Assembly: GCA_947259915.1 (NCBI GenBank)
Contig: CAMYOC010000051.1
Coordinates: forward strand, 62,001-126,000
DNA length: 64,000 nt
Reading direction: 5' to 3'
Origin: an uncultured Gammaproteobacteria bacterium
GTDB taxonomy: Bacteria > Pseudomonadota > Gammaproteobacteria > Steroidobacterales > XN24
The notes below the pieces were generated by a model. It was not told where the DNA came from and searched no databases. It worked only from the letters and a program-made list of their open reading frames with translations. Position numbers and translations under genes: made by a program. Numbering within the stretch: the first letter of the stretch is position 1; each line of letters starts with the position of its first letter. Shown piece by piece: positions 41,019-52,543 of the stretch.

Positions 41019-42005
41019 TCAGCGCAGCCAGGGCATCATCGCCCGAAGGCGCTCGCCGACCGCCTCGATGGCGTGGGACTCCGCAGCCTCACGGCCGGCC
41101 GCAAGGGTCGGAAATCCTGACCGGGCATCGGCGTCGAGTTCGTCGGCGAAGCGGCCGTCCTCGATTTCCTTTAGCATTTTGCGCATCTGCTCGCGGCTGG
41201 CATCGTTGATCACGCGCGGGCCGCGTGTGTAGTCGCCGAACTCGGCGGTGCTCGAGATCGAACCACGCATACCGGCGATACCCCGGCGTTGGATCATGTC
41301 CGCGATAAGTTTTACCTCATGCAGACAGCTGAAATAGGCGAGCTCCTGCGGATAGCCGGCTTCCACCAGGGTCTCGAACGCGGCGCTGATCAGGTGGGTC
41401 AGACCGCCGCACAACACTGCCTGCTCGGCGAACAGATCGGTGATGGTCTCGTCGCGGAAGTTGGTGTCGATGATGCCGGCTCGGCCATGTCCGTTGGCGC
41501 CGGCGTAGGACAGACCGAGCGCGTGCGCCTCGCCGCTGACATCCTGATGCACAGCCAGCAGCGCCGGTGTGCCGGCGCCCGCTGCGTAAGTGGCGCGGAC
41601 CTGATCGCCGATCCCGAGCGGGGCGACCATCAGCACATCCAGGTCCGGGCGTGGACGCAGGCGTTCGAAATGGATGTTGTAGCCATGGGCGAAAAGCAGC
41701 GCCGCGCCAGTCTTGAGACGCGGCGCCAGAGCCCGCTCATAGACCTGCGGCTGGGTCTCGTCGGGGACCAGCAGCACCAGCACATCGCAGTCTTCAGCGG
41801 CCTGTTCCGGCGTGCTCACGGCCAGGCCTGCGCCCGCACAGGCAGCACGGGATGCTGAGTCTTCGCGCAACGCGACCCGGACGTCTATCCCGGAGTCGCG
41901 CAGATTCAGCGCATGGGCACGGCCCTGGGCGCCAAAGCCGACGATGGCCACGCGACGACGCCGCAAGATCTCAGGGTCGACATCCTGATCGTAAAAGGTG
42001 CGCAT
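41019..42005 (-). CDS. ilvC: Ketol-acid reductoisomerase homologue with altered active site
   Basis: KARI converts acetolactate to dihydroxyisovalerate in valine/leucine synthesis. The 328-residue length, the Rossmann motif VAIVGFGAQGRAHALNLRDS, AHGYNIHF, the Mg ligands in DTNFRDETITDLFAEQ and the MMPWLR end are class I. Two canonical active-site positions differ: the Lys of the APKxPG loop is Leu (APLGIG, residue 130), and the first Glu of ECLHE is Ser (YFSCLHE, residue 226). Both need more than one base change, so simple sequencing error is unlikely. NYSISN is also changed to RGSISS. GAGGAG precedes the ATG. It may be a poor KARI or have another substrate. Confidence 0.85.
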   Translation of the reverse strand: MRTFYDQDVDPEILRRRRVAIVGFGAQGRAHALNLRDSGIDVRVALREDSASRAACAGAGLAVSTPEQAAEDCDVLVLLVPDETQPQVYERALAPRLKTGAALLFAHGYNIHFERLRPRPDLDVLMVAPLGIGDQVRATYAAGAGTPALLAVHQDVSGEAHALGLSYAGANGHGRAGIIDTNFRDETITDLFAEQAVLCGGLTHLISAAFETLVEAGYPQELAYFSCLHEVKLIADMIQRRGIAGMRGSISSTAEFGDYTRGPRVINDASREQMRKMLKEIEDGRFADELDADARSGFPTLAAGREAAESHAIEAVGERLRAMMPWLR

Positions 42006-42128
42006 TGTCGATCTCCTCGGCGGCGCTGCGACGGGACCTGCATCCGGTACAAAATCAGCACGTTGGGCTTACAATAGGCGCCTCTGCGCGCTCCGCAAAT
42101 GACAGCCAGTACCGGCACAGGACACTCC

Positions 42129-43853
42129 ATGCGTCTTTCCCGCTATCCCCTGATGACCCTCAAAGAGGTCCCGGCCAGTGCCGAAGTGGTCAGCCAGCAG
42201 CTGATGCTGAGGGCCGGAATGATACGGCGGCTGGCGTCCGGGCTCTACTCGTGGCTGCCGCTGGGGCTGCGCGTGTTGCGCAAGGTCGAACGCATCGTGC
42301 GCGAGGAGATGGACGCCGCGGGCGCGTTTGAGATGCTGATGCCGGTGGTACAACCGGCCGAGCTGTGGGAGGAGTCGGGCCGCTGGGATGTATTCGGTCC
42401 GGAACTGTTGCGCTTTGTCGACCGCCATCATCGTGGTTTCTGCCTGGGGCCCACGCACGAGGAGGTGATCACCGATATGGCGCGCCGGGAACTGCGCAGC
42501 TACCGCCAGCTTCCGGTCACCTTTTATCAGATCCAGACCAAATTCCGCGACGAGATCCGGCCACGCTTCGGCGTCATGCGCTCGCGGGAGTTCATCATGA
42601 AGGACGCCTATTCCTTCCACCTGGACCAGGCCTGCCTGGAACAGACCTACCAGCGCATGTATCAGGCCTATGCCGCGGTGTGTTCACGTCTCGGACTGCG
42701 CTACCGGGCGGTCGAGGCCGATACCGGGGCCATTGGCGGCAGCGTCTCTCATGAGTTCCACGTACTGGCGGATTCCGGCGAGGACGCCATCGCCTATGCT
42801 GACGGCGGCGACTATGCCGCCAACGTTGAGATGGCCAGCTGCGCCGAGCCCGCGCAGACGCGGCCGGCGCCCGCCGCGGAACTCGAAGCCGTGTCCACAC
42901 CAGACATCCGCAGCATCGAAGCGATCAGTGATTTTCTTGATGTGCGTCCCGATCGGTGTCTCAAGACGCTGCTGGTCGAAGGTGTGGAAAGCGGGATGGT
43001 GGCCCTGGTGATCCGCGGCGACCATGAACTCAATCCGATCAAGGCGGCCCGCCTGCCCGGCGTGGCCACGCCGCTGAAGATGGCCGAGGCAGACAAGATC
43101 ACGGCGGCGGCAGGCTGCGAGCCTGGGTTCCTCGGACCGGTCGGTCTGGATTGCCCGGTCTATGCCGATCTCGCTGTCTCGGCGATGGCTGACTTCGTCT
43201 GCGGTGCCAACCGCGTCGATCAGCATCTGCGCGGCGTCAACTGGGTGCGCGATCTGCCGGAGCCGCAGTTCACCGATATCCGCAACGCGGTGGACGGAGA
43301 TCCCAGCCCGGACGGCCGCGGCACGCTGCGTATCGCCCGCGGCATCGAGGTCGGCCACGTGTTCCAGCTCGGCAGCAAATACAGCGAAAGCATGGGCGCC
43401 ACGGTGCTGGATGCCGAAGGTCGCGAGCAGCCCATGCTGATGGGCTGCTATGGCATCGGCGTGACGCGCCTGGTCGCCGCCGCGATCGAGCAGAACAACG
43501 ACGAGCGCGGCATCGTCTGGCCGACGCCGATCGCGCCATTCACGGTGCTGCTGGTACCGATCAATCTGCATAAGTCGCCGCGGGTTCAGGACGCCTGCGA
43601 GACACTCTACACAGCGCTGCAGTCGGCCGGCGTCGAGGTGTTGTTCGACGACCGGGACGCGCGGCCCGGCGTCAAGTTTGCCGACGGGGAGCTGATCGGC
43701 ATCCCCCATCGGGTGGTCATCGGCGAGCGCGGTCTCGACGCCGGGACGGTCGAGTATCGTCGCCGTGATGCGGCTGAATCCGAGGACATGCCGCTCGCCG
43801 GGCTGGCATCGGCGCTGGCCGAAAAAGTGGCGGCGGAGATGGACCAGGAATAG
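42129..43853 (+). CDS. proS: Prolyl-tRNA synthetase
   Basis: This 574-residue class II synthetase charges tRNA-Pro. Motif 1 lies around [21 protein letters not shown]. Motif 2 is in [20 protein letters not shown], and motif 3 near [17 protein letters not shown]. Between motifs 2 and 3 sits the bacterial INS editing domain ([18 protein letters not shown]). It has the C-terminal anticodon-binding domain. The ATG at 42129 ([15 protein letters not shown]) matches the family; the ORF track starts ten codons earlier. A TACAAT (42070-42075) could be its -10. It is divergent from ilvC. Confidence 0.97.
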   Translation: MRLSRYPLMTLKEVPASAEVVSQQLMLRAGMIRRLASGLYSWLPLGLRVLRKVERIVREEMDAAGAFEMLMPVVQPAELWEESGRWDVFGPELLRFVDRHHRGFCLGPTHEEVITDMARRELRSYRQLPVTFYQIQTKFRDEIRPRFGVMRSREFIMKDAYSFHLDQACLEQTYQRMYQAYAAVCSRLGLRYRAVEADTGAIGGSVSHEFHVLADSGEDAIAYADGGDYAANVEMASCAEPAQTRPAPAAELEAVSTPDIRSIEAISDFLDVRPDRCLKTLLVEGVESGMVALVIRGDHELNPIKAARLPGVATPLKMAEADKITAAAGCEPGFLGPVGLDCPVYADLAVSAMADFVCGANRVDQHLRGVNWVRDLPEPQFTDIRNAVDGDPSPDGRGTLRIARGIEVGHVFQLGSKYSESMGATVLDAEGREQPMLMGCYGIGVTRLVAAAIEQNNDERGIVWPTPIAPFTVLLVPINLHKSPRVQDACETLYTALQSAGVEVLFDDRDARPGVKFADGELIGIPHRVVIGERGLDAGTVEYRRRDAAESEDMPLAGLASALAEKVAAEMDQE

Positions 43854-43859
43854 GCCGTG

Positions 43860-44426
43860 ATGAGGATTGCGCTGACAATTCTGGCCGGGATGCTGCTGAT
43901 AACGCCCGCATTGGCGAGCAGCGATCCCGGGATCGATCCCGCCCTGCGGCAGCGTCTGATCACCGCCGCCAGAGAAGCGCCGAGTTTCGACGATCGCTTC
44001 CACGCGGAAGTATGGTTGACCGACATGTCCGGCCGCCTGGCCAGAAAAGTGCCAGACCACGACGAACGTCTGGCCATCCTCAAGACCGCCCATCAGGAGG
44101 CGGCCCGCGTGGACCTGCCGCCGGAACTGGTGCTGGCGGTAATCGACATCGAGAGCAATTTCGACCGCTTCGCCCTTTCCCATGCCGGCGCGCGCGGCCT
44201 GATGCAGGTGATGCCGTTCTGGCTCAAAGAGATCGGCCGTCCTGAGGACAATCTGTTTGAGATCGCCACCAATCTGCGCTATGGCTGCACCATCCTGCGC
44301 TACTACTACGACATGGAAGACGGTCGCCTGGCCCCGGCGCTGGCACGCTATAACGGCAGTCGCGGCAAGCGCTGGTATCCGGATCGCGTGATGGGCCGGC
44401 TGAGTTCGAAGTGGTTTCAGCAGTAA
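43860..44426 (+). CDS. Lytic transglycosylase (SLT domain)
   Basis: The 188-residue product has a signal peptide (MRIALTILAGMLLITPALAS) and one SLT catalytic domain. The catalytic Glu is in AVIDIESNFDRFALS, followed by GARGLMQVMPFW, NLRYGCTILRYYYD and ARYNGSRG, all typical. It cuts peptidoglycan glycan strands in the periplasm. GTG (43857) and ATG (43860) are adjacent; I prefer ATG. It lies six bases after proS, so the two are probably co-transcribed. The stop is six bases from the convergent acylphosphatase stop. Confidence 0.92.
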   Translation: MRIALTILAGMLLITPALASSDPGIDPALRQRLITAAREAPSFDDRFHAEVWLTDMSGRLARKVPDHDERLAILKTAHQEAARVDLPPELVLAVIDIESNFDRFALSHAGARGLMQVMPFWLKEIGRPEDNLFEIATNLRYGCTILRYYYDMEDGRLAPALARYNGSRGKRWYPDRVMGRLSSKWFQQ

Positions 44427-44432
44427 GGCGCT

Positions 44433-44714
44433 TCAGCCCTGACTGAAACCCGGCCGCGCCGGAGACGGCATCTCGGCATCTTCTATTTCCAGTGCGTCGA
44501 CCCGGGCCGCGCGCGGCCCGCGCCTGAGCCAGTCGCACAGGGCCTCGACCGCCCGGGCCTCACCCCAGGCCAGCACTTCGACGCGTCCGTCGGCGAGATT
44601 TATCGCATGGCCGTTGACGCCCAGAGACCCGGCACGACGCGCGGTGCTGGCGCGGAAAAACACGCCCTGCACACGTCCGGAGACCAGACAACGGCGACAT
44701 ACGGGATCGCTCAT
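44433..44714 (-). CDS. Acylphosphatase
   Basis: This 93-residue enzyme hydrolyses acyl phosphates. The signature VSGRVQGVFFRASTARRA holds the phosphate loop and catalytic Arg, and the Asn is in VNGHAINLADGRVEV. The length is usual. It follows the DUF4398 lipoprotein gene with a 33-bp gap on the same strand. Nothing unusual is seen. Confidence 0.95.
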   Translation of the reverse strand: MSDPVCRRCLVSGRVQGVFFRASTARRAGSLGVNGHAINLADGRVEVLAWGEARAVEALCDWLRRGPRAARVDALEIEDAEMPSPARPGFSQG

Positions 44715-44747
44715 GGCCTCTGTATAGCGCGGTCGCGATGACCGCCG

Positions 44748-45038
44748 CTATGGCTCCGATGATAGTTGCCGCGTAATGGTGATAGCGTGGCTGGCCTTCT
44801 CGCGGGCGAGCTTCGCATCGACACGGGCGCCGTTGTAGGCGCGCTTTTGCAGCTTCTGCTCGGCAGAGCTCATATAGTCGCGGGCCTGCTGCAAGACCAT
44901 CGGCGCCTTCCCTTCGGCACCCGCCTGCTCGGCCGCCTGAATGGCCTGACGCGCATCGCTCATCTCCTGCACCGGCGGTCCGGCGCAGGCGGACAGCAGC
45001 AACGAGGCGGCGATCACGACCCAGCCGTTTCGAATCAT
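44748..45038 (-). CDS. DUF4398-type small lipoprotein
   Basis: From the ATG at 45038 the protein has 96 residues with a lipoprotein signal (MIRNGWVVIAASLLLSACAG) and lipobox LSAC. A helical DUF4398-type domain follows, with SDARQAIQAAEQAGAEGKAP and ARDYMSSAEQKLQKRAYNGA. The ORF track extends 48 codons further upstream without support. Function is unknown; relatives are often paired with OmpA-like proteins, not seen here. It is divergent from the ArsC-like gene across 142 bp. Confidence 0.85.
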   Translation of the reverse strand: MIRNGWVVIAASLLLSACAGPPVQEMSDARQAIQAAEQAGAEGKAPMVLQQARDYMSSAEQKLQKRAYNGARVDAKLAREKASHAITITRQLSSEP

Positions 45039-45180
45039 TCTTGTTGTTCGGCCTAAATGCACCACCAGCGACCCCCAACGGAGACTGGATTGAAAACGCA
45101 AGCAAAGCGAATATAACCCGTCGCGGCCGCTACCGCTAGCATCAACCATTTCCGGGATACGAGAAAAGTAGAGCAAAATC

Positions 45181-46488
<1,308 letters not shown>

Positions 46489-46492
<4 letters not shown>

Positions 46493-47190
46493 GCCTTGTC
46501 GACGCCACGCAGCACGTCGCGGACAAAAGGCACGGTCAGCCGTCGTTTGGCTTCCAGCGAGGCGGTATCCAATCGGTCCAGCCAGTCATAGAGCGAGGCC
46601 ATATCCCGCGGCAGTCGTCGCAACAGGAATTGCGCGGTCTCGTCGGGCAGCTGCAGACCGCGGTGGCTGGCGCGAAGCCGCAACGCATTGACCCGCGCCG
46701 CGTCGTCCAGGGGCACCAGCTGAAACACCACACCGGCGGCCAGCCGTGAGGCCAGGTCGGGCAGGCGGATATCAAGACTCGCTGGCGCCTCTGTGGTGGC
46801 GATCAACATCCGGCCATGATGCTCGGTCAATTCGTTGAACAAGCGGAATACGCCCTGCTCGAATTCCTCATCCCCGGCGACCAGATCGAAATCGTCGAGC
46901 GCGAGCAACTGTTGATCGCCCCAGCCTTCCAGCGCGCCGGCGCCGATCTCGCGCAGGTCGGCCATCGGCAAATACACCGACTCCAATCCGCTGTCGTTAG
47001 CGGCGGCGCACACGGCTTGCAACAGATGGCTCTTGCCGGTGCTCGGCAGCCCCCACAGCCAGGCGCCGGCGGACGCGGAACCGCTGGCCAGAGACTGCAG
47101 ATAGTCGAGGGCGGCGGCGTTGGGGCCAGCAAAGAAGGTGTCGAACACGGCGGAATCCCTGAGCCGGATGCCGAGTGGGATCTGGCGCAT
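46489..47190 (-). CDS. hda: DnaA regulatory inactivator Hda
   Basis: Hda acts with the sliding clamp to convert ATP-DnaA to ADP-DnaA and so limits replication starts. The 233-residue protein begins with a clamp-binding-like motif (MRQIPLGIRLRDSAVFDTF). It has an AAA+ core with WLWGLPSTGKSHLLQAV, LLALDDFDLV and the RLPDLASRL region. The ORF track start adds 56 codons from the pgsA 3' region; the ATG at 47190 fits the family. pgsA lies ten bases upstream, and the DUF2066-pgsA-hda order is common. Confidence 0.93.
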
Positions 47191-47200
47191 GGCGCCGCCC

Positions 47201-47755
47201 TCAGGCCGTGTCACGGGCACGCCGTGCGCGCTGCGCCCAGCTAGCCACATAATGGAGTCCGGATGCGAGGGTCGTCGCCAGCACCAGCCATCCGATCGCG
47301 TCGAGCAGCGCGCGCGCGGGGAACGGGACCGCGGCCGCAACCAACACGAGCAGCACATAGAGCATCTGTACTGCGGAATTGATCTTTGAGATGAGCGTCG
47401 GGCTCGCCTCGAAGGGTCCGATCAGCAGTCGGTAGGCCGACGCGCCGGACACGATGACCAGGTCCCGCACCATGACCACGACAAACAGCCATGCCGGCGC
47501 CAGCCCGATCCAGGCCAGGGCGGCAAACGAGGACACCAGCAGCAGTTTGTCGGCGAGCGGGTCGAGGATGCCACCGAGGTGGGAGCGCCAGTCGAATCGC
47601 TTGGCCAGGAATCCGTCAAGACCATCGGTAAAACCGGCCAAAAAGAATAGCGCGAGCGCATATTGATAGGCGCCATCGAGCAGCAACCAGACCAGCGGGA
47701 TGACCGCGACCATCCGCAGTATGCAGAGCAGATTGGGGATGTGGCGAGGGTTCAC
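47201..47755 (-). CDS. pgsA: CDP-alcohol phosphatidyltransferase, PgsA-like
   Basis: The 184-residue membrane protein has the complete motif DGLDGFLAKRFDWRSHLGGI then LDPLADKLLL. It starts with NPRHIPNLLCILRMVAVIPL, the usual PgsA N-terminus. It probably makes phosphatidylglycerophosphate from CDP-diacylglycerol and glycerol-3-phosphate. A second enzyme of this family acting on another alcohol cannot be excluded from sequence alone. The start is GTG at 47755, overlapping the DUF2066 stop by four bases. Confidence 0.85.
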   Translation of the reverse strand: MNPRHIPNLLCILRMVAVIPLVWLLLDGAYQYALALFFLAGFTDGLDGFLAKRFDWRSHLGGILDPLADKLLLVSSFAALAWIGLAPAWLFVVVMVRDLVIVSGASAYRLLIGPFEASPTLISKINSAVQMLYVLLVLVAAAVPFPARALLDAIGWLVLATTLASGLHYVASWAQRARRARDTA

Positions 47756-48819
47756 TGTCCCAGCTGATAGCTCAGTGCCACCCGCCTGATCTCGCCCTCG
47801 CTCCCGGGCTGGGGGGCGGTGTCCGCGGGCGTTACCAGCGGGACCGCGGCCGGCCGCAATACGCCGCCGAGCCGGATCGCCCGATCCACATTGTCCAGGC
47901 TGCCGCGCAGACGCAGACCGAACACGGCCGTATCCTCGTCCAGACGCCGCGGCGCCACGCTCGCGATCGCGGTCAGGCCGGCCAGATAATCACTGACGCG
48001 AGCGTAGTCCTCAAGGCTACGGATGCCGCTTACCGCGACCCCGATCTCGCCCTCGACGGCAGCACCGGTGGCGACGGAGTAACGCGCCGCAAAGCGGTCG
48101 CTGGTGCGGTTGATGCCGTCATCGACTCCGCCGTCCCAGCGCGTGGCCTGGCCACCTTCAAACAGCGCCCAGCGCACCCGGAACGGCGCATCGGTGCGAT
48201 AACGCCCGAGCAATACCGCATTGACACCGTAGCGCTGGGCCGTATCCAGCAAGGGCTGCTCAAATCCGCCCCAGGCATCCGTAATCGATAGCCGGCGTCG
48301 ATCCTGTGCATCCATCAGCGGCAACAACACAGGCAGACCGCGCAGGCCAGCCAGACCGTTCATCCTGCCGCGCAGATCCCGCGCCGCGGGATTCCTGACC
48401 TCGTCCTCTGCGCTGAGGATGTAACGGCGCCCACCGCCTCCGTCCACGGCCAGGACCAGCAGCACCGGCGGCCGCTCGCCACCCCAGATCCGCATCCCGC
48501 GCTCGGCCAGCGCCGTCTGCACGGCCTGGCCGTCAAAGGCCACCCACATACCGTCGCGATTGACCCGATACTGCTGAACATAGCGCTCGGCACCCTGGCG
48601 CAGATCCGCGACCTGCGGGTCGGCGGGCGCATCCAGTCGTCCCACGACCCGGGTCAAAACCACGTCCATGGCCATCTGGAAGCCATCCGCCCGGGCGGCG
48701 GAGCTATCCTCGAGCAGAGGCACCGTGGCCGTGAACAGCTGGCTGTCGACCGCCCATGCGGGGCCGAGCGTCAGGCCCAGGAGCAGCCCGCAGATAGTCT
48801 TTGGCAGGAGTCTGACCAC
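47752..48819 (-). CDS. DUF2066 domain-containing exported protein
   Basis: From the GTG at 48819 this is a 355-residue protein with a signal peptide (VVRLLPKTICGLLLGLTLGP, then AWA). The DUF2066 pattern ADGFQMAMDVVLTRVVGR and YVQQYRV is followed by RPPVLLVLAVD and LLPLMDAQDRRRL. The C-terminal third is variable. Its function is unknown, but it is nearly always opposite purM and ahead of the PgsA-like and hda genes. A weak GGAACAGG lies before the GTG. The ORF track extends 45 codons further without support. Confidence 0.88.
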   Translation of the reverse strand: MVRLLPKTICGLLLGLTLGPAWAVDSQLFTATVPLLEDSSAARADGFQMAMDVVLTRVVGRLDAPADPQVADLRQGAERYVQQYRVNRDGMWVAFDGQAVQTALAERGMRIWGGERPPVLLVLAVDGGGGRRYILSAEDEVRNPAARDLRGRMNGLAGLRGLPVLLPLMDAQDRRRLSITDAWGGFEQPLLDTAQRYGVNAVLLGRYRTDAPFRVRWALFEGGQATRWDGGVDDGINRTSDRFAARYSVATGAAVEGEIGVAVSGIRSLEDYARVSDYLAGLTAIASVAPRRLDEDTAVFGLRLRGSLDNVDRAIRLGGVLRPAAVPLVTPADTAPQPGSEGEIRRVALSYQLGQ

Positions 48820-48847
48820 GCGACCTGTTCCAAAAAAAATGGTGAGG

Positions 48848-48853
48848 TAAAAT
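48848..48853 (+). promoter_or_regulatory. Possible -10 of purM in the divergent DUF2066/purM region
   Basis: TAAAAT lies 83 bases before the purM ATG in an AT-rich patch (CAAAAAAAATGG) that contrasts with the GC-rich surroundings. On the other strand the same region reads TGCTATTTT, an extended -10 for DUF2066. No good -35 was found for either. A PurR-type operator was not recognised. Confidence 0.35.
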
Positions 48854-48935
48854 AGCACAGATAAGCCGCGGCCAGCCGCCCCCGGGGATCCGCGAAAGAT
48901 ACTGCCCCCTGCCCCAGGACCACGTGGATCAAGCC

Positions 48936-49967
48936 ATGAGTGACAACGCACCATCCTTGACCTACCGCGACGCCGGTGTGGATATCGACGCCGGCAATGC
49001 GCTGGTCGAGCGGATCAAGCCGGCGGTAGCCTCGACCCGTCGCGCCGGTGTACTCAGCGGAATCGGCGGCTTTGGCGGTCTGTTCGAGCTGCCGGCCGGG
49101 TATCGGCAGCCGGTGCTGGTCTCCGGCACCGACGGTGTCGGCACAAAACTCAAGCTGGCGATCGAGTGCGGACGGCATGACACCATCGGTATCGACCTGG
49201 TCGGCATGTGCGTCAACGACGTGGTCGTCCAGGGAGCGGAGCCGCTGTTTTTTCTCGATTACTACGCGACCGGCCGCTTGCTGGTAGACGTCGCTGCCGA
49301 AGTCGTGGGCGGGATCGCCGAGGGCTGCCGCCAGGCCGGCGCCGCCCTGATCGGCGGCGAGACGGCGGAACTGCCCGGGCTTTATCAGGGTGAGGACTAT
49401 GACCTGGCCGGGTTCTGCGTCGGCATTGTCGAGAAACAGGCGATCATCGACGGCTCCGGCGTCGCGGACGGTGACGCCATCATTGCGCTGGCATCATCGG
49501 GGCCCCACTCGAACGGCTATTCGCTGATCCGCAAGATTCTCGAGCGCAGTGGCGCGGGTCTCGGCGACACATTTGGCGACACTACCCTGGGCGCAGCCCT
49601 GCTGGCGCCGACCCGGATCTACGTCAAGCCGCTGTTGGCGCTCAACCATGCGATCGACATCCGCGCGATGGCCCACATCACCGGGGGCGGTCTGCTCGAA
49701 AACCTGCCGCGGGTGCTGCCAGCGGGACTGCGCGCCCGCATCGACACGGACAGCTGGCCGTTGCCCGAGGTTTTCGGCTGGCTCGAGCGCGAGGGCCGGC
49801 TGGACCGCAACGAGCTGTTCCGCACGTTCAACTGCGGCATCGGGATGGCGGTGATCGTTGCGGCTGAGGCTGCCTCAAGCGCTGTGGATCTGCTCAACAG
49901 TCACGGCGAACAGGCCTGGATCGCAGGCCAGATCGAGTCCGGGCAGGCCGGGGTGGAACTGGCCTGA
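48936..49967 (+). CDS. purM: Phosphoribosylformylglycinamidine cyclo-ligase
   Basis: PurM closes the imidazole ring to make AIR in purine synthesis. The 343-residue protein has [56 protein letters not shown] with FFLDYYATG, and [14 protein letters not shown] at 48936 is chosen because it gives the family N-terminus MSDN; a GTG at 48924 is possible. The stop overlaps purN by one base (TGATG), and the products act two steps apart in the same pathway. Confidence 0.97.
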   Translation: MSDNAPSLTYRDAGVDIDAGNALVERIKPAVASTRRAGVLSGIGGFGGLFELPAGYRQPVLVSGTDGVGTKLKLAIECGRHDTIGIDLVGMCVNDVVVQGAEPLFFLDYYATGRLLVDVAAEVVGGIAEGCRQAGAALIGGETAELPGLYQGEDYDLAGFCVGIVEKQAIIDGSGVADGDAIIALASSGPHSNGYSLIRKILERSGAGLGDTFGDTTLGAALLAPTRIYVKPLLALNHAIDIRAMAHITGGGLLENLPRVLPAGLRARIDTDSWPLPEVFGWLEREGRLDRNELFRTFNCGIGMAVIVAAEAASSAVDLLNSHGEQAWIAGQIESGQAGVELA

Positions 49968-50638
49968 TGACCTCATCCGCGCCCATGCCGGTGGCGGTAA
50001 TGATCTCCGGCAGCGGCACCAACCTGCAGGCGATCCTCGATGCTGCCGCCGCGGGTGCTATCCCGATACGGGTCCATGCAGTCCTGAGCGACGTACCCGG
50101 CGCTTTTGGTCTGGAGCGGGCGCGCCAGGCAGGCGTCGCGGCAGAGTGCCTGCCGGCCGCGGATTTCGCCGACCGCCACGCCTTTGACCAGGCGCTGGGC
50201 CGACGGCTCGAGCAGCTGGCACCAGGTCTCGTGGTCCTGGCGGGGTTCATGCGCATCCTGAGCGCGCCGCTGGTCCGCGCATGGGCTGGTCGCATGCTGA
50301 ATATCCACCCGTCGCTGCTGCCCGCGTATCGGGGCCTGCACACGCATCGACGGGTGCTGGAGGCCGGCGAGCGGCAACACGGTACCAGCGTCCACTTTGT
50401 CACCGAGGAGCTCGACGGCGGACCGCTCATCGCCCAGGCCCGACTCGACATCGGGCCCGAGGACACAGAGACATCACTGAACCAGCGCATTCAGGCGCTG
50501 GAACATCGGCTCTATCCTCAGGTGATTGGCTGGTTCGGTGCCGGCAGGCTGCGGCTGGGGGCAGACGGTGTGGAACTCGACGGAACTCCGTTGACCGCGC
50601 CGGTGGTCCGCGACGAGGCGGAGATGCTCAGGCCCTAG
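49967..50638 (+). CDS. purN: Phosphoribosylglycinamide formyltransferase
   Basis: PurN formylates GAR with 10-formyl-THF. The 223-residue protein has [30 protein letters not shown] and [15 protein letters not shown]. The catalytic region [20 protein letters not shown] (Asn, His) and [16 protein letters not shown] with the catalytic Asp follow. It is translationally coupled to purM. Its 3' end overlaps dcd by 11 bp on the other strand. Confidence 0.97.
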   Translation: MTSSAPMPVAVMISGSGTNLQAILDAAAAGAIPIRVHAVLSDVPGAFGLERARQAGVAAECLPAADFADRHAFDQALGRRLEQLAPGLVVLAGFMRILSAPLVRAWAGRMLNIHPSLLPAYRGLHTHRRVLEAGERQHGTSVHFVTEELDGGPLIAQARLDIGPEDTETSLNQRIQALEHRLYPQVIGWFGAGRLRLGADGVELDGTPLTAPVVRDEAEMLRP

Positions 50639-51197
50639 GCAGCGTCACGCCGACCTGGCCCTGATACTTGCCGCCACGATCCTTGTACGAGACCTCACAG
50701 GTCTCATCGGACTCGAAGAACAACATCTGCGCTACACCCTCGTTGGCGTAAATCCGCGCGGGCAGAGGCGTCGTGTTGGAAAATTCCAGCGTCACGTGCC
50801 CTTCCCATTCCGGCTCCAGCGGAGTCACGTTGACGATGATGCCGCAGCGCGCATAGGTGGACTTGCCCAGACAGACCGTGAGTACGCTGCGCGGGATGCG
50901 GAAATACTCCACGGTGCGCGCCAGCGCAAAGGAATTGGGCGGGATAATGCAGACTTCGCCGGCGATATCGACAAAGCTGTCCTCGTCAAAGCCCTTGGGG
51001 TCGACGATCGCCGAGTTGATGTTGGTGAAAACCTTGAATTCGGGCGCGCAACGGACATCGTAGCCGTAACTTGATGTGCCGTAGCTGATCAGCCGCTCAC
51101 CTTTGCTGCCGGCTCTGACTTGTCCTGGCTCGAACGGTTCGATCATGCCATGGGTCTCGGCCATGCGGCGTATCCAGCGGTCGGATTTGATGCTCAC
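50628..51197 (-). CDS. dcd: dCTP deaminase
   Basis: Dcd turns dCTP into dUTP, a main source of dTMP. The 189-residue trimeric enzyme has [40 protein letters not shown], and the catalytic Glu region [20 protein letters not shown] with [17 protein letters not shown]. Its start is GTG at 51197, directly next to the apbC stop with no gap. apbC-dcd is a conserved pair in Pseudomonas and E. coli neighbourhoods. Confidence 0.97.
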   Translation of the reverse strand: MSIKSDRWIRRMAETHGMIEPFEPGQVRAGSKGERLISYGTSSYGYDVRCAPEFKVFTNINSAIVDPKGFDEDSFVDIAGEVCIIPPNSFALARTVEYFRIPRSVLTVCLGKSTYARCGIIVNVTPLEPEWEGHVTLEFSNTTPLPARIYANEGVAQMLFFESDETCEVSYKDRGGKYQGQVGVTLPRA

Positions 51198-52289
51198 TCA
51201 ATCATCCTCAATAACGATGCGGGGGCCCTGGGACACAGTCGTGGTCAGCAACGAGAGCGCCGCCACCACGCGCCGCGCCACCTCCATATAGGCCTTGGCG
51301 ATATGGCCGTCGGGGTCAGCAACGACGGAGGGCAAGCCGCTATCGGCTTCCTCGCGGATGCGGATGTCCAGCGGCAGTGCGCCCAGCAGCGGCACCCCGT
51401 GACTCTCCGACATCCGGGCACCACCACCGGTGCCGAAAATCGCCTCCTCGTGGCCGCAGTTAGAGCACACGTGAGTGCTCATGTTCTCGATCACGCCGAG
51501 TACCGGGATCTGCACATCCTGAAACATCTTCAGCCCCTTTACCGCATCGATCAGCGCGATGTCCTGGGGCGTGGTGATGACCACGGCGCCGGAAACCGGC
51601 ACCTGCTGGGACAGCGTCAGCTGGATATCACCGGTCCCGGGCGGCATATCCACGATCAGGTAGTCCACGTCGTCCCAGCTGGTCTGATTCAACAACTGAT
51701 TGAGCGCCTGGGTCGCCATTGGCCCGCGCCAGATCACCGGCTGATCGGCGCCGACCAGAAATCCCATGGACATGCACTGCAAGCCATGCGCCACCATCGG
51801 GTCGAGACTTCGACCATCGGGCGATGTCGGGCGGCGGCCTTCCAGGCCCAGCATGGTCGGCTGGCTGGGCCCATAGATGTCAGCATCCAGGATTCCTACC
51901 CGCGCGCCCTCCGCCGCCAGCGCCAGCGCCAGGTTCACCGCAGTCGTGGACTTGCCGACGCCACCCTTGCCCGAGGCCACCGCGATCACGTTGCGCACGC
52001 CCGGCAGCGGTGATTTACCGCCCTGGACTGGCGCCGTCGGCACATCCCAGTGCACCTCCACGTTGCAACGCTCGGGACCCACATTGTCGGCAAGAAATTC
52101 GCTCAGGCGCGCCGCAAGCACCGGTCCGAAGCGGTCGGCCGGGAAGGTCAGACCAACGATGGCGCGGGCGCGGTCGCCGTCCGCCGCCTCGATCTGGAAC
52201 AGCGCGAGCTCGCCCAGCGGCGCCTGCAGATCCGGGTCCGTATAGACGGCCAGGGTCTCACGCAGTGTCTCGATCAGGTCTTCGGCCAA
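51198..52289 (-). CDS. apbC: Iron-sulfur cluster carrier protein ApbC/Mrp
   Basis: ApbC is a P-loop ATPase that carries and transfers Fe-S clusters. The 363-residue protein has an N-terminal MIP18-like domain (TDPDLQAPLGELALFQIE). The NTPase domain follows, with VASGKGGVGKSTTAVNLALA (deviant Walker A), LDADIYGPSQPTMLGL and IVDMPPGTGD. The CxxC of STHVCSNCGHEEAIFG would bind the cluster. The start is TTG at 52289 with GGAGAG seven bases before. In E. coli and Pseudomonas it lies beside metG; here the kinase-PilT-PilT genes intervene. Confidence 0.96.
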   Translation of the reverse strand: MAEDLIETLRETLAVYTDPDLQAPLGELALFQIEAADGDRARAIVGLTFPADRFGPVLAARLSEFLADNVGPERCNVEVHWDVPTAPVQGGKSPLPGVRNVIAVASGKGGVGKSTTAVNLALALAAEGARVGILDADIYGPSQPTMLGLEGRRPTSPDGRSLDPMVAHGLQCMSMGFLVGADQPVIWRGPMATQALNQLLNQTSWDDVDYLIVDMPPGTGDIQLTLSQQVPVSGAVVITTPQDIALIDAVKGLKMFQDVQIPVLGVIENMSTHVCSNCGHEEAIFGTGGGARMSESHGVPLLGALPLDIRIREEADSGLPSVVADPDGHIAKAYMEVARRVVAALSLLTTTVSQGPRIVIEDD

Positions 52290-52543
52290 TTTTTTGCTCT
52301 CCAGTAGGATCAGACGGGTGGAAAGCTCGGCATTTTAACGGAATTTTGTTGACCGATGCGGCCAAATTGCTTGGCGAACGAGAGGGCGTTGTGTAATGTA
52401 CCGCCCATGACAAACGCCGGGCCCGGCGGCATCTTTGCTCCGCCCATATTTCTACGTTTAACGTGACTCGTGATGCCGGCGTGACTGGCGCGTTGGGATA
52501 ATTTGATGAGCCGCGGACCCATAGTCGAGGAATCGGTCACGGA

